Source: Naganishia liquefaciens
Lineage: Eukaryota > Basidiomycota > Tremellomycetes > Filobasidiales > Filobasidiaceae
DNA length: 64,000 bases
Assembly (NCBI GenBank): GCA_013423385.1
Contig: BLZA01000028.1
Location: 248,001-312,000, forward strand
Direction of reading: 5' to 3'
Part shown: positions 35,174 through 46,662 of the stretch, in pieces
Layout of the letters: each line of letters begins with the position of its first letter
Numbering within the stretch: the first letter of the stretch is position 1
Notes under the pieces: model-generated
What the model saw: the letters and a program-made list of their open reading frames with translations, nothing else
Told to the model about the DNA's origin: nothing
Databases searched by the model: none
Made by a program: the position numbers and the translations under genes

Positions 35174-37999
35174 AAGTTCGGTCTCAAAGGTTACCAGTAG
35201 GACCAAGAATAGGGAAATGACACTGTATCATACAGCATAATAGAATATACCCTTCGACCTTATCTGCGCCGCTCAGCAGAGTAACGATCAGACGTGCATG
35301 ACACATGAGCATGCCGATGAGCATGACGCCTGCATAAGACGAAAAGCGCGGGCTTCAAGGAAATCCGTTGGATCGCCTTCTGGCTGTGACTGTGTTCATG
35401 AGAGTACTTTATCTGTTCAAGGAAGCAGTGGAGGGCATAAAGCACGCTCATGGGAAGGACTTCTTTTCTGCACATCAGAAAACTTTCCCTTCATGCTTCA
35501 TTCAAGGCCGTGGACCACGTAAATTTCGGAGACCAAGAGGATCTTGAAATGGGAAATTGGGAATGAGAAGCGGATCGAAATAATCGCATCACTGCAATCA
35601 TCCGCTTTGCAGTCTTGTTGAACCTGCATGACCTACCACAGAGAATGGATAGCTCGCGAATACTTAGAGTTTTCCATGCACCGGCATCGGCGCCGCCCTC
35701 ACGGGTTTTAGCGGCGGGGAAGGCACATCGTGGTGACACACATCGAGTCAAGGTTAATTGACACCCTAGTAGGGGTGTGATTTGCCTCGCCTTCCAACAG
35801 GTGCGTCGTCCTGCATTTTCGGCATCGACCGTAGATCGAAAGCACTGGAGGACTGCAGAATGCGGAAGGGTCAATATCTGGAGTAGGGTATCAGAAAAGA
35901 CAAATGAACGGTACACCGTTAGAGATCAGATTCACGTCAGCAAGCCAACAACATTTGCAGTGAATTGTTGGTCCCAAGAGTCATGGATTGATTGATAGAT
36001 AGATGGGAATGGAAAGTCATTGCCGGACTGAGCATTGATGGTTCAAACCCATCAATCGCTATATCTCCAATGCAGTCGCGAAGCTCATTGCTGCACGGGA
36101 AAGCCCACAAGAGGATTATCGCCTTGGCGACTTGCGAAGATGTCCGCTATAGCGACTCCGCAAGCCATTCACTTCCAGCTTGAAAACGAGGGAAAGCAGC
36201 TCTACCAATTTCGCACACCCGAAGACTTGCGGCCAAGTGCATTCGGATTGTCTTCGATAATCGGGTCCGATTCACCTCTGACTCTCGCCTTTGTAAGACT
36301 CCTTAAGCGGACGACCAGCTGAGCGACCGTTCATCGGGATATGTAGATGTATATCGGTTCGAAGTTCGACTTCTCGATAGCAAGTGAGCAAGTGAGGTAT
36401 ACATTCGACGTCGTCAAGATGAGAGATCGTTCAACATTCTCGCTCGCCCTCGCGTGCTATCTCTATCACAGGTACTAGCACAATCGCCGAGTCTTTCGAG
36501 CTAGCTTCTTGGCTTATCTTATCGCCATGGGACACCGAGAAGTCATGACCTCATAGCAGCTAACGCGGTCTCTTTGGAAACTGCAAGCGCTCGGAGGTGC
36601 ACCGCGGCAAGAACTTTCTGTGCTCACAGAAGACAGACTTCCAGGTCAACCTCCCGTCTTTCGATAACATGATAAGGACTTGATTACTGATAGGCATGAT
36701 AGGCGAACAGCTTCTTGCCGCCAATGCATGACAAGTGGCCCCACACCACCTACCGAACCTCTGTTGCTGGGGTACGCTGTGGAGCTCAAGAGCTTCTCCA
36801 TGATGCTACAATGTCATAGCTGCTATCAGGTTGCTTGTTCGTGGGCGGCAATATCTGGTTCCAGTCTGTACCTCATAGCGGCTTTCAAAGCGCTGAAGAG
36901 TGCGGCCGACTTCGGTATGGCGATGGTATAGGACATGCCTTTCACTCGCGCGCACGGACTTTGAAGAGCTTTCTGAAAGCGCTTGGTAAGCGGTAGACTC
37001 TGTTCAAAGCTGATAGTCGCTTAACCCGTGGTCCACCATTGCTACGGCATTCAGCCGATGATGCTCAATGATCATCCGCCGACCAAGCGCTGCATAGCTC
37101 GCTGCACCTTTCCAGCATTTTCCCTCTTCAGCTTTCAGATCAGCAGACAAGGCGAGAAGACCTCGGCGACAACCCGAGAATCAGGACCAGGAAAGGTGTC
37201 AGGGGGATACAAGCCGGTATGGAGAGCTGGAACTGTTCTACCATGGCTCTAGAGCTTGTGACAGAGGTAGCAAGAGCCGGTATAGCTACGGACACAACTC
37301 TCGCTCAATCATGAAACCCCCGCTCGAGCCCCCGCATTCCGGGTGAATACGTCGCCTTCCTGCCAAGCGAAGCTAGAGCCCGATCGCATTGCGCAGGATA
37401 AAGCGCGAGGCATTCTGGGACACCTTTGGAGGAATCGGAAGCTAATTGCCACGCACTCTGGGCTTTGCCCTGAGCAGCTGACTTGGCCCTTGTCGTCACG
37501 CTTCCTTCCAGCCGATCTAGCCGCTCGCAACGCTCAAACTTTTTTACCGAGCAGTCCTGCTGGAGCACCGGAGACGTTGTAGTCAGCTAAGGTGCAGTAC
37601 CGAAAAAGTTTTTTTAGCCGTAGATTGGGCAAGCGGCCAAATGCTTTCCAGTAGAACCAGCCTGCGTTGCCAGAGGATGGAGCCCAACCCTTTCAGGGTA
37701 CGCAACCGACATCACGATTTGCAACTTTGCGATAGGTTCAAACTGACACTCTCGCCTCTCTATCTCTCGCATATATCATATAACCTTCCACCCTCCCGGC
37801 TGATCGCCAGACCTGTTTGGAGCAACAAAGTAAAAGGCTCTCAGATAGGCTGCCCTCCTTGTCCTGTCTCCTCCCTCCTCTTATCTTGCCCCCTTGCATT
37901 CTCCACCTCCTCAATATATATCAAGGTCGTTGGCGCCTGGTTCACCCTTGAAGCGAAACATCTCTCTCTATTACCATCACTCACTGCAAACTACTCAAC
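35174..37999. other. Long intergenic region (2.8 kb)
   Basis: I see no gene. A tRNA-like T arm at 36037-36053 lacks the rest of a tRNA. The last 250 bp before the transporter are pyrimidine-rich, as is common in strongly expressed fungal promoters. Confidence 0.5.
37880..37886 (-). promoter_or_regulatory. GATA-type site upstream of the amino acid transporter
   Basis: AGATAAG reads on the minus strand about 115 bp before the ATG. This is the core bound by fungal GATA factors that control nitrogen-regulated permeases. One 7-bp match is weak evidence. Confidence 0.25.
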
Positions 38000-40248
38000 A
38001 TGAGCGCTTCTAACGACATCAAGGCCAACAACATCGAATTGGGCAGCGCCAAATCCAAGGGCGACTTTGAGGATGCCGCGGACGGTCGAGCCTACCTCGC
38101 TGACGCCGAAGAATTGGAAGCCGCTGTCGCCGCCGATGCCGTCTTCGGTGAGATCAATGAAGAGGGACCAAACTACAAGAATGTGTCTCTCGCCGGAACT
38201 GTCATGCTGATGGTCAAGGCTCAGGTGAGTTTTGCCGGGCGGTTATCGAGCGATGTGGGCTGAATTCTCCTTCGCATGATAGATCGGTCTCGGTGTGTTG
38301 TCTATTCCGGCGGTCTTCCAGGCTATGGGTATCGTGCCGGGTGTGATATTGTTGATGGTGCGTACTTGACATTGTTTGCAATTGCTCATGCTGACACTGT
38401 ATCTCTGCAGTTTGTCGGTATGGAGACGAATCCTCAAGGGATTAAAAGGCTTGAGCTAACTTGTCGACTTTTTCACTGTCTTTTTCAGGATGCTTGACGT
38501 GAGTTCTTCGCGCTCAAAGTTATTCATCTTCGTGCTGACGTTTTCCCGTTTCTAGTCACTGGGCTGGTTACATGGTTGGAAAGTTCAAGCTGCGGCACCC
38601 TGAAGTCTGTGAGTAAGGTTCCACATACTTGGAGGATGGCGCTGACGACGCACTCTTCAGACTCTATTGCCGATGTCGGATACATGATCGGTGGCCCCAT
38701 CGGTCGAGAATTCCTCGCTGCTGCGTACTGGCTATTCATGACCTGCGTCGCCGGATCGGGTATGCTCGGTATCAGTATCGCTTTGAACGCCATCTCGATG
38801 CACGGCACATGTACCGCCGTCTTTGTCGCTATTTCTGCCGTTGTCGTTTTCGCCATTTCTAGTATCCAGACTTTGGAGAAGCTATCGTGGATCTCGTGGG
38901 CTGGTGTTATTTCCATCACTGTTTCTCGTAAGTACATGTCTCCGGATCATTCAAGCGCGATTGCTGAAATTCCTTCGCAGTCATGATTGTCACCATCGGT
39001 GTCGGAGTGCAGGATCGTCCCGCTGCCGCGCCCCAGACAGGTGACTGGATGAAGGAAGTCGTGGTATTCGGTAACCCATCTTTCGCCACGGCCATGAGCT
39101 GTATCGGCAGTCTTCTCTTCGCTTTCGCCGGTATGCCTTCCTAGTTAGTGCCGCCATAGTGTGTAATCCAACAAGGCTTGCGGACTAACTGGTGTTGGGA
39201 TCACAGCTTCGCCGTCGTCGCCGAAATGCGAAACCCCAGGCAGTTCCCTATGGCACTCTTGATCACTCAGATCTTCATGTACGCCTTGTACTTGGTAAGT
39301 ATTGCCTCATACTGGTTTGAATGTGCGCTTATCCTCTCCCTGACAGGCTGTCGGAATCGTTGTTTACTGGTACTGCGGCCAATTCGTTGCGTCTCCGGCC
39401 CTCGGATCTGCCGGTCGTACGTATTCCCAATTCCCAAAAGTGTGATCAATCGCTGATTTCTTGATATTATAGCTCTGCTCAAGAAGATCGCCTACGGTCT
39501 CGTTCTGCCGGCCTTGATCGCTTCTTCCGTGCTGTACACTCACGTATGTCTTGGCATTCGATGGCCCTGCAAGCTCAACCTAACGTTACCTGTTTAGATG
39601 CCCGCCAAATACGTCTTCGTTCGACTACTCCGAGGTACCGACGATCTCGCTAGGAACACCAAGAAGCACTACATCGTCTGGTTCTCTTGTGTCGCTGGTT
39701 GCACGCTGTTCTCCTACGTCATTGCCTCGGCTATCCCGGTGTTTGGAGGGTATGTCCTGCGTACTCGACTGACTTCGCTCTTCGACTGACTGTTCCATCT
39801 TGCAGCCTTGTCGGTCTTGTCGGTGCCTTGTTCGGTAAGCATCGTCTGCAGCCAGTTTCTTGTACTCCCGTCTGATTTGGCTTGCCGTCTGATAGGTTCG
39901 ATCCTGTGTCTGGGCATGGAATCCGGCATGTGGTTTTACGACTTCTTCGGCCAGCGAAAGGAGAACAGGACTTTCAAGTACCGATTGGCTTTCGCCATGG
40001 CCGCATTGGTCGGCTTTGCCGGTATCTTTATCTGTGGAGCGGGAGTAGGTCGCCGCGTTGTTCGCTTTTCGATCATTGCTGACCCATGACCACCCCTAGA
40101 CTTACGGAGCCGTCGAGGACATCAAGATCGGCTACGCTGCCAACGGTGGTACCACTCCATGGAGCTGTACGTCGAAGTTTCTCTTTTCCCCTGGCCAAAA
40201 TCTGACGCCTGTTTCGTGATAGGTGCCGACAACTCGGGAAGTGTGTAA
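38000..40248 (+). CDS. Amino acid transporter (AAAP/Mtr type), 15 exons
   Basis: A multispanning secondary transporter for amino acids, resembling the Neurospora Mtr (neutral/aromatic) group. Exons 38000-38224, 38283-38357, 38411-38417, 38489-38498, 38556-38608, 38661-38927, 38981-39143, 39207-39294, 39347-39416, 39473-39543, 39598-39749, 39806-39834, 39896-40044, 40100-40166 and 40223-40248 give 483 residues. After an 80-residue acidic N-tail, the first helix reads IGLGVLSIPAVFQAMG. Family-typical blocks include AGYMVGKFKLRHPEVY, FAVVAEMRNPRQFPMAL and GIVVYWYCGQFVASPALGS. Exons 3 and 4 are only 7 and 10 nt, yet are needed to keep frame and helix. The intron after exon 7 uses a GTTAGT donor; an upstream GTATGC donor breaks the frame. 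Plasma membrane location is likely. Confidence 0.88.
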
Positions 40249-42635
40249 ATGGGTCCAGAGCTTGAAACAGGGAGCACGTATGCTCGCAGGGTTGTTGGTG
40301 CATCCTGACACGATGCTTCGATGTCACTATTGTACACTCGGTCGTCCGACCAAAACTTTGTATTGAACTATAACGTATTCAAAAGACATACCACCGTCGT
40401 CTGGTCTGAGTCAATTGCAAACTGATAGACTTTGTGATGCCGTTCCTTTCACCCTCAAGGCGACTCAAGGACTACAGTGGACTACGACGGCCACTTGGAT
40501 GCTAAGATACCAACTCCGTGCAGCGTCGACAGGAGTTCGGAACTGCTGCTCTTTTCGCAAATTTCAAATGTCTCTCGCAATAACTGAGGGATGGAAAAAA
40601 GCAATGTCGGAATCTGCCTGTAAATCTATTGGTCACACGCTCCAAGGCTCTGAAGCTGGGGTCCATCACAGCTGAACAACCAATTGATTGATCTCGCTCG
40701 CGGTAACGACCGAGGAAGTAAGCCGAAGGAAGCGAACATACAACGCTCGGTCAAGTCGATCGCATATGGGAAATGCCCTTCTCCCGACCTTCGTGAATGG
40801 GTATTGGTTAGTAGAGTGTCATTCAAAAATGGCGTGACGCATTTCGCTAGTGCTGAGCATATACATCGCCTTACGAATCTCAGAGGCATATCAAAGCGAT
40901 GACATCGATATCAGCATGAAACAATTCGGCAGCATCGATTCAACAGACACCGTACCGACCGGCAAGCCGCCCTCAATTTCACACCGCTGTCATTTGATAC
41001 ATTATTGCATACTCTCGTCCCCGACTCAGTCGCAGTTTCTATCACACCTAACCTCGTGTTGTCACAGATCTACCTAACCGATTTCCAAATGCACTTCAAA
41101 TGTCAACGCTTGCATCGCCACGAAGATCCTAGGATGAACCCTCCCCCCCCCCTTATCAAAGACGGCTGTCGATCCGATGAAGGGCGAGCAGATTTCAGGT
41201 AGGCCTCATCCAAAGTTCAACAGTCATCCTTATATTGCAACCCGCTCGTGGCTTCCGCACCCGAATCGACGCACGCTTTTTCGTCACGCGACGGGCGGTA
41301 TTCACTGTATGGTCGGAGATCAGTCTTTTCGAGAACCTCAGAAAAGGAGCAGGCATCTTTCCAGGCAGTGTTTTGGGAGCAAAGAGAATGCGAGGTCGCG
41401 GCGATATCTTTTTTGACCATGCTTTGGTCCCCGAGCATATCTTGCCATTTCGACGGTTCCGCGGGCGGGAGGTCTACTCATGTGAGGCTAGCGATCGCCG
41501 TGTGTCCGTCGTATCCCGGATCACAAAGGTCCGAAAACGTCGGCTCATCTCGCTCAGTGACAGTTGACTCTTGAATGCATATCAGAGGTATCGCGGAATC
41601 AGTGATGCTCCTACCTCGTCCCGGTCGCAGATAAGGCAAAGACTCAAGGGGCAACGCACGTAAATGAAGCCGAATTGATCTATCCCACGGGACCGATTGC
41701 TCGTCTTCCGTTCTCCCCTCTGAAGCCGTCCCAAGGATCCTTTCCTCTGTGGACTGTTTTAGCCTCGCTCACTAGAAACGGAGGTTGTGCTGGCACATAC
41801 TCTGCGACCAACCGTTGTCCGGAGGGTTACCTCGAAAACTTGTGGGGCGGGCATGGTTATGGGGTTACACATGCACGCGGTGAGACTTTGCGCAAATCGA
41901 AAACAGCTCTACCGCGTAGGACTCTTTCTTTTGAACACGGTCCGAGAACCATCTTGAAGCCTTTACAAAACCTTCCGCAGTGCAGGAGCCAACGTTTTGG
42001 CAATAGGAACAATCGCGACTGCGCGCTTGACGTACGACTGAAAGGGTTCAATTTCTGCAGATCGGATGAGACCCTGGCCCGATATGTCAACTCTGACTTT
42101 CATCGTCGACGAGAGATGCACCTTGCAGTACGGATGTGTAGGTCGGTGATCATGGAATGGACGGGCAATCGTAAACTGAGATATCGCGAAACGACGGATT
42201 GGATTGTCATCTCAAGCGGGGCACGGCGCGGGCATACTTTTTTTCGTTGTATATCTAGAGACAATGTTGACTTGCCAAGCAATACCACATATCACATCTC
42301 GAGTTGCACAGATCCGCACTGCCCATCCACCGTCCCACACCTCGAACCATTGCGAGGAACCGTGGACGACGGCCGCCACCTTCCCCCTCCTGCGCGACTC
42401 CATCGTGGGAAGCGCGCGCCTGGCCGAAGCGCGTCCCGCTGTCTTTCTCTCGTCCGCATGGCCCCTCGGGTGCAAACTTTTTCACAAATGACGAACTCGA
42501 CGGATAGCGAGATGAGATCGATGGAATGGGGTTGGCGACAACATTTTTGTCGGTCTAGATCGCGCACACACGAGAGAGACATTGGCGCACACACGCTCGG
42601 ACGCTAGACTTTTATCTCATCACAACTACGGCATC
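40249..42635. other. Intergenic region (2.4 kb) upstream of eIF4B
   Basis: No supportable gene. An open frame of 310 codons (41675-42607) is Arg-rich, matches nothing I know, and ends 28 bp before the eIF4B ATG, so it is more likely promoter sequence. Confidence 0.45.
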
Positions 42636-44835
42636 ATGGGTGAGTTGTCGCTTTATCGTTGTGCGAGAGAGGCGCGTTGCTGATGAATCCCTTCGATGAC
42701 AGCTCCCAAGAAGAAGGCTCAAAAGGTCAACTTGTCGGCCTTTTTGGCGGATACGAGTGAGTCAGACGTGGAAGACGTTGGAGAATTCGAGCGTGGACGG
42801 TGCGAGGAGGGAAATGAAGAGCAAGAGGTCGCGTGACGTGACATCGGGGAGTGAGGGGTGGAGCGCAATGCTTTGATCGCAATGCCTCAAGGCGGTCCGA
42901 CGCATGCGTTTGACCCAGAGTACGTGGCGGACCCAACTGATCACACGCTTTTTTCACAGCCACCGGCGACTGGGCCGATGAAATGGACGACATCCCCGTC
43001 GCTCGTAAGTCCCCCATGTCATTTTCCTCCTCTATCCGCGTTCTGATCCCCTCTCCAGCCGTCGCCAAGGATCCCAACGCGCTCCGACGAGGCGACCCCG
43101 GATACTTTGAATCCCTTCCCGACCGAGCATCCCGGGGCGGATATCCTCCGCGCGAGGAGATCCCTATCCCGTCGAGGCCACCTTACACGGCGTATGTCGG
43201 CAATTTGGCGTTTGATGCCGTCGAGGAGGATATCGAGGTGTTTTTCCAGGGCGTGGAGGTATGTTGCGCGGTTTTGAGGGGTCGCCGCTCGAGATGTCAT
43301 TCTGTGCTGATTGCGCCTGTGAATAGACCAATTCGATCAAGGTGATCAGGGACCATGAGCAGAAGCCCAAGGGATTTGGATATGTCGAGTTTGCGTCGGT
43401 GGATGGCTTGAAGGAAGCGCTGGCGAGGTCTGGAGAGAGCTTTGGCGGACGAAATGTTCGAATCAGTGTTGCCGAACCTCGTAAGTTGCATTCGCTCACC
43501 CCACCCCGGGCGGCGGGCACGATTTGACACCCTGCTTTCACAGCCAAGGAATCCGGACGTGGTGGATTCAGCGATGAGCCCTCGGCGGCGGAAACGGCTA
43601 CCCAGTGGCGTCGTGCTGGACCCCTGCCTTCTCGAGCGGAACCCGAACGACGAAACACCGGCGGCAACCGCTATGACTCTGGCTTTGGCGCCTCGGGATC
43701 CGGCATGGACGCCGCCGACGTCGACTGGAGCGCCGCCCGTGGTTCCAAGTTTGTCGCACGCGAGCAACCCCCTGCCGGTGGATTCAACCGTGGTCCGCCG
43801 CGTGAGCCGCGTGAAGGCGGATTCAACAGCTTGGCGGATATTCCGAATGATTGGCGGTCGAGTCGTCCGGCGAGGGCGCCGCCCGCGTTGGAGCCTCGTG
43901 AATCGTTCAGGGGTCCGGCTCGAGGTGGATTTGCCGAGCGTGAGGTCGGGTTGAGCGGAGATGCTGCCACGGAGGAGTCGTGGAGCCGAGGAAGCAAGTT
44001 CAAGGCCTCGGAGCCGCGGTCCGCCATGGGATCGCGTCGGGAGTCGGCAGTGGAGGACAAGGGTGACTGGCGATCTGGCAAGAAGAGTTTGGAGCCTACG
44101 CGTGAGTCTCGTTGTTGCGCTTTCATCAGGGGACTGCGATTGACACCCTTCTTTGTAGCCTCTGGATCGGCTGAACCATCCCCTCAGATGGCTCGAAGAC
44201 AATTGTCCCTCTTGCCGCGCACGAACCCGACCTCGCCCACGACCGAGGACGGCTCGACCAGCGGCAAAGCCTCGCCCTTTGGCGCCGCCCGAGCGGTCGA
44301 CACTGCCGCGCGCGAACAAGAAGCCATGGAGCGCGCCCAGAAGCGTGAGGAGGAACGGAGAGCGGCGATCGAGGCGGCCAAGCAGAAGCGAATGGCCGAT
44401 GCCGCCGCGAGGGAGAAGGAGTCGGCGAGCGGTGGATTGGGTATCACGACCGAGCCGAAGCGCGTGCATCCCTCGCGTCAGAACAGCGCCATGAGCGCTG
44501 CCGCCGGAGCCAATGCCGCTCGACCAACAAATTCGACGCAAAAGCGAGAAAGCTTTAGCCGATCGTCCGCTGGCAACGGCGCTGCGCCCGTCGCACTCGC
44601 TTCGCCCGTCACTGCGCAAACAGTCGACGACGATGGATTCACGGTCGCGACCGGTTCCGCTGGACGTAAAGCCGCGGCTCGTGACGCCAAGCTTGCCTCT
44701 GAGCAAAAAGAGGCGGCCCAGGCGGCCAAGCCAAAGTTTAGCTTTGCGGCCGCGGCTGGCGTCGAGGATTTCATCGAGGGCGATGATGCCGGCGTCGAGC
44801 AGGCGACCGAGGGCGTCAAGGATGTAAGGATCTAG
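42636..44835 (+). CDS. TIF3: Translation initiation factor eIF4B (RRM protein)
   Basis: This factor stimulates eIF4A helicase during ribosome scanning. Seven exons, the first only 4 nt of coding (ATG G, 42636-42639), then 42703-42756, 42960-43004, 43059-43258, 43327-43480, 43544-44101, 44159-44835; 563 residues. The protein opens MAPKKKAQKVNLSAFLAD, a typical eIF4B start, with GDWADEMDDIPV next. One RRM spans about residues 80-155, with RNP2 AYVGNL and RNP1 KGFGYVEFA. The rest is the repeat-like region rich in Arg, Gly, Asp and Trp (units such as DVDWSAARGSKF, DKGDWRSGKK), followed by an Ala/Lys/Glu-rich, coiled-coil-prone tail ending GVKDVRI. The stop could be altered by an alternative donor at the last GTAAGG. 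Confidence 0.9.
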
Positions 44836-45104
44836 ACAAGCGGGGAGCAAAAGTGGAACTGTTGTATGATACTATGCGGATAGAATGTATTGTGCTACTG
44901 GATCGGACGAGATAGATGCCTGTCTTGCTTTCTTCTGGCCCGCGAACACTGACACAAGGCCAGCAGCGGCGGCATTTCTCCCGGCGGCGATCCCCCAGTC
45001 ACGTGACTTGTCCCTGAATTTTGGGAGCGAGCGTCCACTATAACCCAAGATTCGAGGTGCAGAGTGCTCTGGGGGGGGCATCCCTATTCCCCATCTATAT
45101 CACC

Positions 45105-46554
45105 ATGGTTTCCTTCCAGTACGTTCCAAAAGAGACCCCAAACAGCCATTGACTGATCCTGGTTACGTTAAGATGCGACGGCTGCGGCGACACGATCAAG
45201 AAGCCTCAGCTCGATAAACACCGAAACAGATGTTGGTCAACGTTTTCGTGCATCGGTCAGTCGGTTCCGCTGGAGTCTCATCGGGACGTTGCTGATAGAC
45301 TGACGGGACAGACTGCTCGACGACATTCCATGGTACGGACTACAAGTGAGTGCGGCGGTGTCTCGCCAGCGGATCAGAGGCTGATATGTTGCAGGTCTCA
45401 CACTTCGTGCATCTCCGAAGCAGAAAAGTACCAGGGGGCGCTTTACAAGGGTAAAAAGGTATGTCTTCTTTAAGGATCTCTGTATTTGAAAACCAATCTA
45501 ATGATACCGCCAGGCCGGACACGCTGGAAACAACGCCAAGAACTCGGACCAGAACGGCCGGTATCAGCCCTACCCGACGTCCAAGCCTAAACCACAAGAC
45601 GCGACCCCAGACACCTCTGGCCCCGTGACGGCCGAGCCAACACCGGAGCCCACGTCTTCAGCACCCGCACCGACTATTCATCCTTCCCGTACAGCGCTCC
45701 TCAACGGTACCCACGACCCGACCTTCCGCCCGCGTCCGGCACGCGCCGGATTCCCAAGTCTTCATCCGGGCGCCAATTATCCGCCGCCCAAGCCATTCGG
45801 CAGGAAGGCGCAGCAACAGGCGCAGATGCAGGCAACGAAGAATTACGCGACGGGAATGAATGGCATGAGCGGTGGGGAGATGAGGAGTTGGGGTGGGTCG
45901 CCCGAAGTGGCGGCTGCCGAGGGAGGGGAAGCGGCGCCGGTGGTGGAGCTTTCGACGGAGAAGATTAGCGTCGGCGTGCCCGTGGACGACGGTATGGGAG
46001 AAAAGAAGAAGAAGAACAAGAAGAAGAAGGGCGACAAGGGCGGGTGTGGCAGCCGTGCCAACTCGAATCTCTCCAAGCGGGCAGAGGCTGCGGATGCCGC
46101 CGCCGCCGCCGCCACCGCTTCCCCTGCCGAACCTGCCGCACCTGCCGCATCGACTGCGGAATCCGGTGACGCCGTCAAAGCCAAAGCTGAAGCACCCGCC
46201 GTCATCATCCCCGCCACCCCGCTCGCCACGGAAGCGCAAGCCACCCGTGATTCCAAAAAGAAGCGGAAAGCCGAGGTCGAGCCCGCGACCGAGACCGATG
46301 CTCCGGATGCGTCGTCGTCGTCGTCCAGCAAGACGGCCAAGAAGCTGCGCAAGGCGCTCAGCAGTATCGCTTCGTCCCAACCACCCGCCGCCGGATCGGT
46401 CCCGCTCGCGTCCCTGATCGAACAGATCTCGGAACAGGTGTCCAAAAAGAAGAAGAGCGATGGCGTGATTGACCCGACGGCCATTACGCAGGATATAAAG
46501 GTCAAGTTTGTGCAGACCGTCGGGGAGGAAGGACGATGGGTGCTCGAGGTGTAG
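45105..46554 (+). CDS. LYAR-type C2HC zinc-finger nucleolar protein
   Basis: It belongs to the LYAR / yeast YCR087C-A family of nucleolar proteins tied to ribosome biogenesis and growth. Exons 45105-45118, 45173-45255, 45312-45345, 45395-45458 and 45514-46554 give 411 residues. Two zinc-binding units sit in the first 60 residues: CDGCGDTIKKPQLDKHRNRC and CIDCSTTFHGTDYKSHTSC. The signature SEAEKYQGALYKGKK follows. The remainder is Ala/Pro/Lys-rich, with basic runs (KKKKNKKKKG) likely acting as nucleolar signals, and a conserved-looking C-terminal helix ending GRWVLEV. The first coding exon is just 14 nt. The short 5' exons encode the zinc fingers, while the tail is one long exon. Confidence 0.88.
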
Positions 46555-46662
46555 ACGTTGTATGCTTTCTCTTTTCCTTGTTTGCGTCTTGTATCTCGCT
46601 CTGGCACATCCTATATTATATGGATGCCTACAACCGCCTACATGTGCATGTGCGAGTACGAG

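Noticed and set aside
36037-36053. tRNA-like T arm (GATGG TTCAAAC CCATC)
   Set aside because: The stem is perfect and resembles a B box, but no D arm, anticodon arm or matching acceptor stem lies upstream at the right distance.
41675-42607. Open frame of 310 codons on the plus strand before eIF4B
   Set aside because: Arg-rich composition, no motif or membrane pattern, no splice support, and it runs to within 28 bp of the eIF4B start codon; likely a chance frame in GC-rich promoter DNA.
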